DNA from: Shewanella halifaxensis HAW-EB4
GTDB lineage: Bacteria; Pseudomonadota; Gammaproteobacteria; Enterobacterales; Shewanellaceae
Reading direction: 5' to 3'
Assembly: GCF_000019185.1 (NCBI RefSeq)
Contig: NC_010334.1
Location: 806,001-870,000, forward strand
Length of the DNA stretch: 64,000 nucleotides
Below, piece after piece: positions 1-9,406 of this stretch. The position numbers and the translations under genes are program-made. Positions within the stretch are counted from its first letter, which is position 1, and every line of letters starts with the position of its first letter. Under the pieces are notes generated by a model that was given only the letters and a program-made list of their open reading frames with translations, had not been told where the DNA came from and searched no databases.

Positions 1-936
1 GTCGGTGAGGAAACCTATGGTCATCATAGTAATCTAGCCTTGGGTTTCTTGGTTCTGGTGGTGGTTATTGCTCTGTCGCAATGGGGGAAGGGCATTGTTT
101 CCGCTGCCGCTATCGTTATCGGCATGTTCGTCGGTTACCTCGTGTCCATTATGCTAGGCATAGTCGATTTTACCCCTGTTTTTGCCGCTGAAAACTTTGC
201 GTTACCGACATTATTACCCTTTGGAATTAGTTTTACCATCAGTGGAATAATCGGCATGTCGATCGCCTATCTGGTCACGATTATGGAGTCTACAGGAGAC
301 TTTCTGGCCCTCAGTGACGCCACTCATACCAAGCTAACGGGTAAAAAGCTCTCCAGAGGCATCCTCTGTGATGGCGTGGGTAGCGCCTTAGCATCTGCCG
401 TTGGCACCACACCGTTTTCATCATTTAGTCAAAACGTCGGCATCGTCTCAATCACTGGGGTTGCCAGTCGTCATGTGGTGGCATTAACCGGCCTTATCAT
501 GGTGTTTGCAGGTCTATTTCCTAAGGTTGGCGCCTTAGTGGTGACGATTCCATCTCCCGTACTTGGCGGCGCGGGACTGGTGATGTTCGCCATGATCATC
601 TCATCAGGCATCGGAATTCTAGCCCGCATCAATTTCACTAAACGCAACATGCTGATCATCGCCGTAGGTGTTGCTGTTGGTATGAGCGTCACCATGCGCC
701 CGGAAATTCTGGCTTATTTCCCCGATTACATCAGAGTCATTTTTAGCTCAGGCATTACCGCTGGCTCCTTGGTCGCCTTGTTATTAAACCTCGTGCTCAG
801 AGTGAGCCGATCCGATGAAGCGCAGTGCGCCGAAGAGAAGCGCGAGTCATTGAGAGAGCAGATAAAAGAGTGTGAATCATGCAACACCGCACTCGCAGAC
901 CAAGAGGCTGCACGTGTAAAAGTGACTCGTGTTTAG
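1..936 (+). CDS. NCS2-family purine/xanthine-uracil permease, 3' part (runs off left edge)
   Basis: The reading frame is open from base 1 and ends at the TAG at 934-936, so about 311 residues of the C-terminal part are present and the start lies outside. It is a polytopic inner-membrane protein; the stretch IGMSIAYLVTIMESTGDFLALSD is the transmembrane segment 8 signature region of the nucleobase:cation symporter-2 family (UacT/XanQ/PbuX type), and 'GGAGLVMFAMIISSGI' fits the following conserved helix. A charged cytoplasmic tail with a CESC pair closes the protein. Family members import urate, xanthine or uracil with a proton. With guanine deaminase next door, urate or xanthine is the best substrate guess, but the specificity-determining N-terminal half is not visible. 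Confidence 0.9.
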   Translation, partial: VGEETYGHHSNLALGFLVLVVVIALSQWGKGIVSAAAIVIGMFVGYLVSIMLGIVDFTPVFAAENFALPTLLPFGISFTISGIIGMSIAYLVTIMESTGDFLALSDATHTKLTGKKLSRGILCDGVGSALASAVGTTPFSSFSQNVGIVSITGVASRHVVALTGLIMVFAGLFPKVGALVVTIPSPVLGGAGLVMFAMIISSGIGILARINFTKRNMLIIAVGVAVGMSVTMRPEILAYFPDYIRVIFSSGITAGSLVALLLNLVLRVSRSDEAQCAEEKRESLREQIKECESCNTALADQEAARVKVTRV

Positions 937-977
937 TTTCAGATTGAACCCATAGTGATAACAAACGCTAAATCAAT

Positions 978-1000
978 ATGAGTGATTTTAAATCGCTCAT
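978..1000. terminator. Inverted repeat between permease and guanine deaminase
   Basis: A 23-nt inverted repeat (ATGAGTGATTT, one-base centre, AAATCGCTCAT, one G-T wobble) lies 41 bp after the permease stop. There is no T-run after it, so it may be a weak terminator, an mRNA-end hairpin or a protein-binding palindrome. Confidence 0.35.
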
Positions 1001-1094
1001 AGCTCAATAAGTAAAAATGAAAAAGTAACACCTGTCGATAGTGCTCAACCACTAATCGAAGTGAACTAGATTATGAATAATATTAGAGGTCAAC

Positions 1095-2411
1095 ATGGAA
1101 TATAGCCATACAATCAAAGCAATCCGGGCATCGATATTGGATATCGCTTGTACCGTTGATAGCCCAAAAGATATAGAAAAGAACCTACGATTTATTGAAG
1201 ATGGTTTATTGCTCGTGGCCAACGGACATATTGAGTGGGTTGGCACGTGGGAGGAGGGGCAATCTCGAATTCCAGCTAACGTTAGGGTGCGCACTTATCC
1301 AGGTAAAATAGTAATGCCTGGATTTATTGATACCCATATTCACTATCCCCAAGCCGAGATGGTTGGCGCCTACGGCGAACAGTTGCTGGAGTGGTTGAAT
1401 AACTATGTTTTTCCCACCGAAGCTCGTTACAAAGATAAAGAATATGCCAGGGAGATGTCTGAGTTTTTTGTCAAACAGCTGCTGCGTAATGGCACCACCA
1501 CAGCGCTAGTATTTGGTACCGTGCATCCTGAATCTGTTGATTCGCTCTTTGAAGTGGCTGAGAACATCAATATGCGCCTGATTGCAGGCAAAGTGATGAT
1601 GGATCGCAATGCACCTGACTACCTTGTCGACACCCCAGAGACTAGCTATTCAGAGAGTAAGGCACTGATTGAGAAGTGGCATAAACGAGGACGCTTACTC
1701 TATGCCATTACCCCGCGTTTTGCTCCTACATCAACGCCTGAACAACTCGACATGGCCGGCAAGCTTAAGCAGGAGTTCCCTGATACTTATGTCCATACCC
1801 ATCTGTGTGAGAATAAATCAGAGATTAAATGGGTCAAAGAGCTGTTTCCTGACCGTACTAGCTACTTAGATGTTTATCACCATCACGGCCTAACTGGCCC
1901 TAAGAGTATGTTTGCCCACAGTATTCACCTCGAAGACTGTGAGTGGGATTGCTTACAAAAAACCGATTCCGCCGTGTCGTTTTGCCCTACCTCTAACCTC
2001 TATCTCGGTAGCGGTCTGTTTAATCTCAAAGAGGCATGGAAGCGCAATGTAAAGGTTGGCGTAGGCACAGATATTGGTGCTGGAACCACCTTTAGCATAG
2101 TGCAGACCTTGAATGAGGCTTACAAGGTCATGCAGCTGCAAGAGTATCGCCTATCGGCATTTGAAGCCTTCTATATGGCAACCTTAGGTGGAGCAAAATC
2201 CTTGTCGTTGGACCACGTCATTGGCAACTTTGATGTCGGTAAAGAAGCTGACTTTGTGGTGATAGATCCCTGCTCCACACCTTTGCAGCAATTAAGATAT
2301 GACAATTCAAAATGTTTAGCTGAGAAGCTGTTTGTGCTGATCACCTTAGGCGACGATCGCAGTATTTATCGTACCTATGTTGATGGTCGCCTGGTTTTTG
2401 AACGTACGTAA
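1095..2411 (+). CDS. guaD: Guanine deaminase
   Basis: A 438-aa zinc amidohydrolase that converts guanine to xanthine and ammonia in the cytoplasm. The N-terminal metal motif and guanine-deaminase signature are seen in 'PGFIDTHIHYPQAEMVGAYG' (about residues 75-95), with 'YVFPTE' shortly after. The later metal ligands fall in HTHLCEN (about 237), AHSIH (about 272) and 'GVGTDIGAGTTFS' (about 325). Length matches the family (430-450 aa). The ATG has an AGAGG Shine-Dalgarno 5 bp upstream. It sits between two purine permeases, consistent with use of guanine as a nitrogen source or for salvage. The xanthine it makes would need xanthine dehydrogenase genes, which are not in the window. The assignment is firm from the motifs. 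Confidence 0.96.
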   Translation: MEYSHTIKAIRASILDIACTVDSPKDIEKNLRFIEDGLLLVANGHIEWVGTWEEGQSRIPANVRVRTYPGKIVMPGFIDTHIHYPQAEMVGAYGEQLLEWLNNYVFPTEARYKDKEYAREMSEFFVKQLLRNGTTTALVFGTVHPESVDSLFEVAENINMRLIAGKVMMDRNAPDYLVDTPETSYSESKALIEKWHKRGRLLYAITPRFAPTSTPEQLDMAGKLKQEFPDTYVHTHLCENKSEIKWVKELFPDRTSYLDVYHHHGLTGPKSMFAHSIHLEDCEWDCLQKTDSAVSFCPTSNLYLGSGLFNLKEAWKRNVKVGVGTDIGAGTTFSIVQTLNEAYKVMQLQEYRLSAFEAFYMATLGGAKSLSLDHVIGNFDVGKEADFVVIDPCSTPLQQLRYDNSKCLAEKLFVLITLGDDRSIYRTYVDGRLVFERT

Positions 2412-2433
2412 ATTACATAATAATTTCAAAGGC

Positions 2434-2458
2434 ATGCCTAGCTTTGCTAATTAGGCAT
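2434..2458. other. Short inverted repeat downstream of guaD
   Basis: ATGCCTA (2434-2440) pairs with TAGGCAT (2452-2458) across an 11-nt loop. There is no T-run. It lies in the 224-bp gap before the next permease and could be an mRNA 3'-end hairpin or an operator. Confidence 0.3.
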
Positions 2459-2635
2459 ATTCGGGAAATGTGGGCTAAAAATATAAATCAATATTCAAAA
2501 TTGATGCGCTATTTAAACACCAAGTCACGGATTAAATCCTAGTGTGCTTTGCCGTGACGACCTTACTTGAAGTCAAATAGACACTTGCAAGATGGTGTTA
2601 ACGCCCACTTTTGTGGCAATAAAGGAAGAGATGAG

Positions 2636-4012
2636 ATGTCAGATACTAATACGGTAGACAATGAATCATTACAACAAAATAAGTTAGCTTCACGGAATCA
2701 ATTAGATAATTATTTTGAAATCACAGAGCGAGGGAGCTCAGTCCGACAAGAGTTAATTGCCGGAGTGACCACCTTCTTGGCCATGGTTTATTCGGTCATT
2801 GTGGTGCCGAGTATGCTAGGCGCCGCGGGGTTCGATCCCGGTGCGGTCTTTATTGCCACCTGTTTAATTGCCGCTTTTGGCTCCCTGTTAATGGGCTTAT
2901 GGGCCAAATTACCTATGGCGATTGGCTGCGCCATATCGCTGACCGCATTTACCGCGTTTAGCTTAGTGCTAGGTCAAGGGGTGAGTATACCCGTTGCGCT
3001 TGGCGCGGTATTCCTTATGGGTGTCGTGTTTACTGCAATTACAGTAACAGGCGTACGACAGTGGATCTTAACTAACTTACCCCATGGTATTGCCCATGGC
3101 ACCGGTATCGGTATTGGATTGTTTTTACTCCTGATTGCTGCTAACGGTGTTGGTTTGGTGGTTAAAAACCCTCATGCCGGTTTACCGGTAGCGTTCGGTG
3201 ATTTCACCTCCCTGCCAATTTTAATGTCAGTGTTAGGTTTAGCGGCAATTTTAGGACTTGAGAAGCGTCGCATCCCTGGTGGTATTTTATTGGTGATCAT
3301 TGCTATCTCAATTTTAGGGCTAATATTCGATCCTAACGTCAAGTATCAGGGCTTCTTTGCTATGCCAAGTTTTGGCGGCGAAAACTCCCTAATCGGCACC
3401 ATGGATATTATGGGTGCGCTTAATCCAATCATTTTACCGAGTGTTCTAGCCTTGGTGATGACGGCTATTTTCGATGCCACTGGCACCATTCGCGCCGTTG
3501 CAGGTCAAGCAAACTTGCTTGATAGCAAAGGCCAAATTATCAATGGTGGTAAGGCGCTGACATCAGACTCTATCAGTAGCATTTTTGCCGGTGCAGTCGG
3601 CGGCGCACCAGCAGCAGTTTATATCGAATCTGCAGCAGGTACCGCAGCTGGCGGCAAAACAGGCTTAACAGCCACGGTTGTAGGCGGCCTTTTTGCTTGC
3701 ATGCTTTTCCTAGCTCCTATCAGTTATCTTGTGCCTGCTTACGCAACCGCACCCGCTTTGATGTATGTGGGACTGCTGATGCTGTCCAATGTTAGCAAAC
3801 TGGATATGAATGACTCGGTCGATGCCCTCTCTGGATTGGTTTGCGCCGTGTTTATCGTACTTACTGGCAATATCGTTACCGGTATCATGCTTGGTTTTAC
3901 TTCACTTGTGGTAGGCCGGGTTATTTCTGGTGACTGGCGCAAGCTCAATATAGGAACTGTAACTATTAGTGTCATTTTAATAATTTTTTATGCAGGTGGC
4001 TGGGCGATTTAA
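2636..4012 (+). CDS. AzgA-type adenine/guanine/hypoxanthine permease
   Basis: An inner-membrane NCS2 (AzgA subfamily) purine:H+ symporter, 458 aa from the ATG chosen here. An upstream TTG at 2567 would add 23 residues, but the ATG has a GGAAG Shine-Dalgarno 8 bp upstream and gives the usual family start, a short polar segment before 'ERGSSVRQELIAGVTTFLAM'. That phrase and 'GATGTIRAVAGQANLLD'-like text around residue 300 are typical of GhxP/GhxQ/AdeP proteins. About 12-14 hydrophobic segments follow. The E. coli counterpart GhxQ also lies beside guaD, which supports guanine/hypoxanthine as substrate; adenine cannot be excluded from sequence alone. Confidence 0.92.
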   Translation: MSDTNTVDNESLQQNKLASRNQLDNYFEITERGSSVRQELIAGVTTFLAMVYSVIVVPSMLGAAGFDPGAVFIATCLIAAFGSLLMGLWAKLPMAIGCAISLTAFTAFSLVLGQGVSIPVALGAVFLMGVVFTAITVTGVRQWILTNLPHGIAHGTGIGIGLFLLLIAANGVGLVVKNPHAGLPVAFGDFTSLPILMSVLGLAAILGLEKRRIPGGILLVIIAISILGLIFDPNVKYQGFFAMPSFGGENSLIGTMDIMGALNPIILPSVLALVMTAIFDATGTIRAVAGQANLLDSKGQIINGGKALTSDSISSIFAGAVGGAPAAVYIESAAGTAAGGKTGLTATVVGGLFACMLFLAPISYLVPAYATAPALMYVGLLMLSNVSKLDMNDSVDALSGLVCAVFIVLTGNIVTGIMLGFTSLVVGRVISGDWRKLNIGTVTISVILIIFYAGGWAI

Positions 4013-4059
4013 TCTTGAATTAACCAATAACAATTAATCAATTTTATAGGGTCAGAAAA

Positions 4060-4812
4060 ATGAACAATAAATGGATCTTTGCAACTCTACTATTAACACC
4101 ACAGGCTTTTGCTGGCGATATCATTCACTGGTGGGATGTAAGTTTATCCGCGCTATATGGCGAAAATTATGATCTTGCTCCTTCAGAAAAGCAAACCACG
4201 CTTACCTTTGAAACCGCTGGCGGTTGGAAATACGGTGATTGGTTTGCCTTCCAGGATTTCACCTACTTTAATGGTTCCAATGTGGGTAAGGAACAAACTA
4301 CCTACGGTGAAATAACCACTCGCTTCAGTGCGGGGAAAATCTTCGATACTAAGGTGGGTTTTGGCCCAGTAACGGATCTATCCCTAGCCTTAAGTTTAGA
4401 AGAGGGTGAAGGACCGGTTAAGAGCTTTCTTTACGGTATCGGCTCAGATATTGATATCCCGTATTTTAGTTTCTTTAGCCTAAATCTATACCGTCGTTCG
4501 GCTATCAGCGATGACAATATTAGTGATGGCTGGCAAGCATCTCCTTCATTTAAGATCGAGTTCCCTGTCGGTAATTCAAGCATCGTATTTGATGGCTATG
4601 TGGACTGGGTCTTTGCAGTAGATGATGCGAATTACTCTACAGGTGTACACGTTAACCCGCAGCTTAAATATGACTTAGGTGCTGCCATTATGGGTGAGGG
4701 CAATAAAGGCCACCTATATGTGGGTATCGAGTATGACTACTGGAAGAATAAATATGGTGTCGAAGGGATCGATCAAAACACCTATTCATTCATTGTTAAA
4801 TATCATCTATAG
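4060..4812 (+). CDS. Tsx/OmpK-family nucleoside-specific outer-membrane channel
   Basis: A 250-aa protein with a cleavable signal peptide (MNNKWIFATLLLTPQAFA) and a mature part that opens with IIHWWDVSLSALYGENYDL, the typical start of the nucleoside-specific channel (Tsx/OmpK) family. Alternating aromatic/polar strands and a terminal '...FIVKYHL' fit a 12-stranded outer-membrane barrel. It starts 47 bp after the permease stop and very likely shares its transcript. In this locus it gives the outer-membrane step, the permeases the inner-membrane step and GuaD the first catabolic step. In vibrios OmpK is also a phage receptor, so the extracellular loops may be variable. Nucleoside versus nucleobase preference is not readable from sequence. 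Confidence 0.9.
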   Translation: MNNKWIFATLLLTPQAFAGDIIHWWDVSLSALYGENYDLAPSEKQTTLTFETAGGWKYGDWFAFQDFTYFNGSNVGKEQTTYGEITTRFSAGKIFDTKVGFGPVTDLSLALSLEEGEGPVKSFLYGIGSDIDIPYFSFFSLNLYRRSAISDDNISDGWQASPSFKIEFPVGNSSIVFDGYVDWVFAVDDANYSTGVHVNPQLKYDLGAAIMGEGNKGHLYVGIEYDYWKNKYGVEGIDQNTYSFIVKYHL

Positions 4813-4849
4813 AGCAGTCTAAGTTTTTTAGACTTAATAAAGTAAATGA

Positions 4850-4868
4850 CCTCCGGCAAAGCCGGAGG
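4850..4868. terminator. GC-rich hairpin after the purine transport genes
   Basis: CCTCCGGC (4850-4857) and GCCGGAGG (4861-4868) form an 8-bp GC-rich stem with an AAA loop, 38 bp after the channel stop. A second short stem (GCCCT/AGGGC) follows at about 4882-4894. No long T-run is present, so termination may be incomplete and read into the next gene. Confidence 0.5.
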
Positions 4869-5032
4869 CTCATTTGATGAGGCCCTCAAAGGGCTAAAAT
4901 AAGCACCAAGACGCATTCAACTACCAAGCTTCAACGGATCACGCTGGCTGTCTTCTTTTTCTTGATCACAGGTATGGTCGTACCCTTTCCTCATTAAGGG
5001 CATATGTTGAGATGGAATGATAAGGTAAGGCC

Positions 5033-8000
5033 ATGAAAAATATTATAATTAATGGTAATCAACTCACAGTTAGTCCCGAAGCAACCTTGTTCGACATTGC
5101 AAAAAAAGCGGGGATCACTATTCCTAACCTATGTCATCAACATAATGACACTGGTTTTTCCACAAAGAGTACAGAGAAAAGCCACTGTAACTTGTGTCAG
5201 GTGGAAGTACGCATTTCAGGAAATAGCAAACACAATGAGTCCGTGACCGTCCGGGCTTGTGATACCCAGCTCAACTCTCTCTATTCAGCGGATGAACAGA
5301 CAATAGAGATTATCACTCAATCTGCTCATCTGAGTTTACTAAGACAAGCGGCACTGACCGAAATTCTAAGCGACCATTTTGCCGACTGCGAAGCACCTTG
5401 CCAACAAGCCTGTCCTGCTGGCGTCGATGTGCAATCTTATCTTTTCCATATCGCACAAGGTAACCATAGAGAAGCAATTAAGGTGATTAAGCAAATGCTG
5501 CCACTGCCTCTCTCGATAGGGCGAGTTTGCCCGGCATTTTGTGAGGTAGAGTGTCGTCGGGGCTTAGTCGATGAGCCCGTTGCCATTAGGCAACTGAAAC
5601 GCCACGCTGCCGATCTCGACCTTAATGATAGCCAGAGCTATATACCGCCAAGAGCGCCTGCTACAGGTAAGAAAGTGGCTATTATAGGCAGCGGACCTGC
5701 AGGCATTAGTGCCGGATATTTTCTATCAAACGCAGGCCATGAAGTTACCATTTATGAAATGATGCCAAAGGCGGGGGGCTGGCTACGATATGGGATCCCA
5801 GAGTATCGCCTACCAAAGGCCATACTCGATAAAGAGATAGACCTGCTCTGCCAAAATGGCTTAAACATTGAAACCAATGTGAGATTAGGCCATGAGCTCC
5901 ATCTCCCGCAACTGGTAGAAAACTTCGACGCGGTTTGTCTCGCCATCGGTGCGCAAAAAGCGGTACCGATGAACTACCTAGGCTCAGATCTCAAGGGGTG
6001 CTACTTAGGCGTCGATTACCTTAAAGATCACTGTCTGGATAAGAGATTTACCACCGGCAAACGAGTGGCTGTTATCGGCGGAGGTAATACGGCCATCGAT
6101 TGTGCCCGCACCGCCAAGCGTGAAGGTGCCGACGTCACCTTGATCTATCGCCGTACCAAGGAGGAGATGCCTGCAGAAGATTATGAAATAGTCGAAGCTG
6201 AGCACGAAGGCGTTAACTTCCATTTCCTTACCAATCCGATTGAAAATCACAGTGATGAGCAAGGCCGCGTTAAGAGTGTAACTTTTGAGATAATGGCTCT
6301 TGGTGAGCCAGATAGTTCAGGCAGACGCGCTCCGGTAGCGACAGGTGAAACCTTCACTGAAGATTTTGATACCGTGATCCCCGCCGTGTCTCAGATGCCG
6401 GATATGGATTTTCTTAACCATCCACAAAGTCAGTTATCAACGGGCAAGCTTGCCCTCACTCGCTGGAATACATTCGAGGGATGCGACCACACCATGTCTG
6501 CGGGTCACTCATCAGGCACTGAAAAACTGTTTGTTCTTGGCGATTCGCGAACAGGCCCTGCCACTGCAGTTGCCGCTGTCGCCGATGGACGCAAAGCCGC
6601 TATTGCCATAGATAAGTTGCTCAACCAAGGCCTGACCTGTGAATTGACTAAATTTAAGTTCAATGCCACCAAGGCGAGTAAGACAGCCTCACTGTCATCG
6701 GCCTTATACCCTCATACCAAGGTTGAAGCTAAGGCCAAAATGCCTGAGCTTAGCCTGTTACACCGAATGGGGGGATTTAGCGAAGTTGAGCTAGGATTTG
6801 CAACCGACGAAGCCATGAAAGAGGCCGCGCGTTGCCTTGAGTGTGCCTGTCAGGCCAATACCGATTGTAAGCTGCGCGATTACGCCACTGAATATAAAGT
6901 CGACAGTAAATCACTCGTACCTCAAAGCCCTGTAGATGCGCCGCGTCAGTTTAGTGTCGATGACTCTAGTCCTTTTATCACTTTTGATGCTAATCGCTGT
7001 ATTAGTTGTGGCGCTTGTGTCGATATCTGTCATAACAAGTGCGGCCATAGTGCCATTAGCTTCGAGTCCGAAAACCACTATCAGGTATTACCAGACTCAA
7101 GCTTGTCACCAGAGCGCCGCGCACCACGTGTTGGCTTTAATGTCACCATGAGAGACAGTGATTGCGTCCAGTGTGGTAGCTGCATACAAGTGTGTCCAAC
7201 TGGCGCACTTGTCGATGCTAGAAACAAGACTCAGGGCGTGACCGATGAATTAACTCAGGTATCGACCGTCTGTACTTACTGTGGAATAGGTTGCCGCCTG
7301 ATCATGCATGTGGATACGGCAAATAACACCCTCAAGCACATCAGCGGTGATGGTAACTCTCCGGTTAATGAAGGCATGTTATGCGTTAAAGGTCGCTTTG
7401 GCTTTGATTTTATTGGTAGTGAGCAAAGACTAACACAGCCACTTATTCGTAAAAATGGCCAGTTAATCCCAGTATCTTGGGATGAAGCCATCGATTATGT
7501 TGGTGATAAACTCGGTAGCATCATCGCTACCCATGGCGGCGATGCCGTCGCTGGACTCGCCTCTGCCAAGGCGACCAACGAAGATAACTATGTTTTTCAA
7601 AAGCTGTTTAGAAGCATTATCGGCACCAACAATATCGACCACTGCGCCCGTCTTTGTCACGCATCGACCGTAACAGGCCTATATGACGTGCTCGGTAGCG
7701 GTGCCATGACCAATGATATTCCCAATATTAAAGAATCGGATCTAATCTTTATCCTCGGATCTGACACCAGCAATGCTCATCCGATTATAGCCTCGAAGAT
7801 CAAGCAGGCGATCACCGAACATGGTGCGCGTTTGGTGGTTGCCGATCCTAAGCGCGTCGATATATCCGATCACGCCGAGCTCTATATGTGCCACAAGCCG
7901 GGCACCGATGTGATGTTAATCAATGCCATGATGCAGCAGATAATTAAGCATAACTGGCATGATAAAGCGTACCTTGAAGCTAGAGTCGATGGTTTTGAAG

Positions 8001-9406
8001 CGCTCTACAGCGAGGTCATGAAGGAGAAATACTCGTTAGAGAATGCGCAACTCATCACCGGAGTCGATGCGACTGAAATAGCCACCTTGGCCAAGATGAT
8101 AGGCACTGCCAAGAAAACCGCTGTCTACTACGCCATGGGCATAACTCAACACACCTCGGGCCATGACAACGTCACCGCCATTGCCAACTTGCAACTCTTG
8201 TGTGGCAATATCGGCATTCGCGGCGCAGGTATCAATCCACTTCGCGGCCAGAGTAATGTTCAAGGTGCCTGTGATATGGGGGCTCTACCTAATTATTTCA
8301 CGGGCTACCAAAAGGTCGACGACCCTGCGGTGCAGCGACGCTTCAAGCAAGCTTGGGATTGTGAGACGTTGCCAAACAAAATAGGCTTAGCCGCCACTGA
8401 AGTGATGCATGCACTGATGAAGGGCAAGCTCAAAGCGCTCTATGTTATGGGGGAGAACCCAGCGTTAAGCGATCCCGATCAAACCCATGTGATCGAAGCG
8501 CTGAAAGAGGCTGAGCTATTAATCGTTCAGGATATTTTCTTAACTGAAACGGCCGCCATGGCTCATGTGGTCTTGCCGGCACTGTCATTCGCCGAAAAAA
8601 TCGGCCACTTCACCAACACCGAGCGCCGCGTACAGCAGCTCCAAGTCGCTGTAAAGCCGCCAGGACTTGCCAAGCTCGACTGGAAGATAGTGCAGAGCAT
8701 CGCCAATGCATTGGGGGGGAGCTGGGACTATACGGATGAGAAGCAGATTTGGCATGAGATAACCCAAGTAACGCCACAATATCGCGGTATTAGCTGGGAA
8801 ACTATGGATCCAAACAGTGACAAAGGTATCGCAGGTTTGCAGTGGCCTTGTCCAGAGGTTGGTCATCCAGGCACGCCGATATTGCATATGAAAGAGTTTA
8901 CTCGAGGTCGCGCCCAGATGAGAGCGATGGACTATCGATTGCCTGCCGAACCGCCTTGTAGTGAGTACTCGCTAACCTTGTCGACTGGACGCTTGCTGGA
9001 ACAGTTTCACACTGGAACCCTGACCCGCAAAACGGCTGGACTCGATGAGTTGGGTAAACCACGGGTGATGATCTCAGTCTATGACGCCGAGAAGCTTGGC
9101 ATCGCTAATGGCGATATGCTGCAGATCACCTCTCGCCGCGGTGAGATTGAGATCGCCGCATTCGTCACTAAGCGTGCTCAAGCTGGCGTCTTGTTCCTGC
9201 CGTTCCACTTTGCCGAGGCCGCAGCCAATAAGCTCACCATCAATGCGCTCGATCCTGTCGCTAAGATCCCCGAGTTTAAGATCTGCGCCATTAAAGTCGC
9301 AAAGGTTGAAGTCAATAAGACTGAAAATATATCCACACTTGAAGTCGCAAAGGTGGCTAAGGCTAGAGCTGAGACAGAGACAGAGCATGATATGGAAGTG
9401 AGTTAA
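5033..9406 (+). CDS. Giant fused formate dehydrogenase: [2Fe-2S] + GltD-like FAD/NAD(P) module + ferredoxins + molybdopterin FdhA
   Basis: A 1457-aa cytoplasmic multi-domain oxidoreductase without signal peptide. In order: a plant-type [2Fe-2S] domain (C34, C52, C55, C76); a GltD-type Fe-S helical domain with 'CEAPCQQACPAG' (about 118-130) and CPAFCEVEC; an FAD-binding motif IIGSGPAG (about 216); a second nucleotide-binding motif VIGGGNTA (about 346) for NAD(P)H; two 4Fe-4S repeats, CISCGACVDIC (about 655) and CVQCGSCIQVC (about 712); and a molybdopterin formate dehydrogenase starting at CTYCGIGC (about 747). The Mo ligand context is RLCHAS at C875, so Cys stands in place of the Sec of E. coli FdhF. 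The likely reaction is electron exchange between formate/CO2 and NAD(P)(H). It follows the purine genes, matching E. coli where separate GltD-like AegA/YgfT and FdhF act in formate-dependent urate breakdown. Domain calls are firm; coupling to purines is inference. Confidence 0.88.
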   Translation: MKNIIINGNQLTVSPEATLFDIAKKAGITIPNLCHQHNDTGFSTKSTEKSHCNLCQVEVRISGNSKHNESVTVRACDTQLNSLYSADEQTIEIITQSAHLSLLRQAALTEILSDHFADCEAPCQQACPAGVDVQSYLFHIAQGNHREAIKVIKQMLPLPLSIGRVCPAFCEVECRRGLVDEPVAIRQLKRHAADLDLNDSQSYIPPRAPATGKKVAIIGSGPAGISAGYFLSNAGHEVTIYEMMPKAGGWLRYGIPEYRLPKAILDKEIDLLCQNGLNIETNVRLGHELHLPQLVENFDAVCLAIGAQKAVPMNYLGSDLKGCYLGVDYLKDHCLDKRFTTGKRVAVIGGGNTAIDCARTAKREGADVTLIYRRTKEEMPAEDYEIVEAEHEGVNFHFLTNPIENHSDEQGRVKSVTFEIMALGEPDSSGRRAPVATGETFTEDFDTVIPAVSQMPDMDFLNHPQSQLSTGKLALTRWNTFEGCDHTMSAGHSSGTEKLFVLGDSRTGPATAVAAVADGRKAAIAIDKLLNQGLTCELTKFKFNATKASKTASLSSALYPHTKVEAKAKMPELSLLHRMGGFSEVELGFATDEAMKEAARCLECACQANTDCKLRDYATEYKVDSKSLVPQSPVDAPRQFSVDDSSPFITFDANRCISCGACVDICHNKCGHSAISFESENHYQVLPDSSLSPERRAPRVGFNVTMRDSDCVQCGSCIQVCPTGALVDARNKTQGVTDELTQVSTVCTYCGIGCRLIMHVDTANNTLKHISGDGNSPVNEGMLCVKGRFGFDFIGSEQRLTQPLIRKNGQLIPVSWDEAIDYVGDKLGSIIATHGGDAVAGLASAKATNEDNYVFQKLFRSIIGTNNIDHCARLCHASTVTGLYDVLGSGAMTNDIPNIKESDLIFILGSDTSNAHPIIASKIKQAITEHGARLVVADPKRVDISDHAELYMCHKPGTDVMLINAMMQQIIKHNWHDKAYLEARVDGFEALYSEVMKEKYSLENAQLITGVDATEIATLAKMIGTAKKTAVYYAMGITQHTSGHDNVTAIANLQLLCGNIGIRGAGINPLRGQSNVQGACDMGALPNYFTGYQKVDDPAVQRRFKQAWDCETLPNKIGLAATEVMHALMKGKLKALYVMGENPALSDPDQTHVIEALKEAELLIVQDIFLTETAAMAHVVLPALSFAEKIGHFTNTERRVQQLQVAVKPPGLAKLDWKIVQSIANALGGSWDYTDEKQIWHEITQVTPQYRGISWETMDPNSDKGIAGLQWPCPEVGHPGTPILHMKEFTRGRAQMRAMDYRLPAEPPCSEYSLTLSTGRLLEQFHTGTLTRKTAGLDELGKPRVMISVYDAEKLGIANGDMLQITSRRGEIEIAAFVTKRAQAGVLFLPFHFAEAAANKLTINALDPVAKIPEFKICAIKVAKVEVNKTENISTLEVAKVAKARAETETEHDMEVS

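Noticed and set aside
937..1094. Purine riboswitch upstream of guaD
   Set aside because: No three-way-junction core of the purine riboswitch is visible; only a simple inverted repeat is present.
8585..8887. 100-codon minus-strand frame inside the giant dehydrogenase gene
   Set aside because: Antisense shadow of a strongly coding region; no ribosome-binding site or family features.
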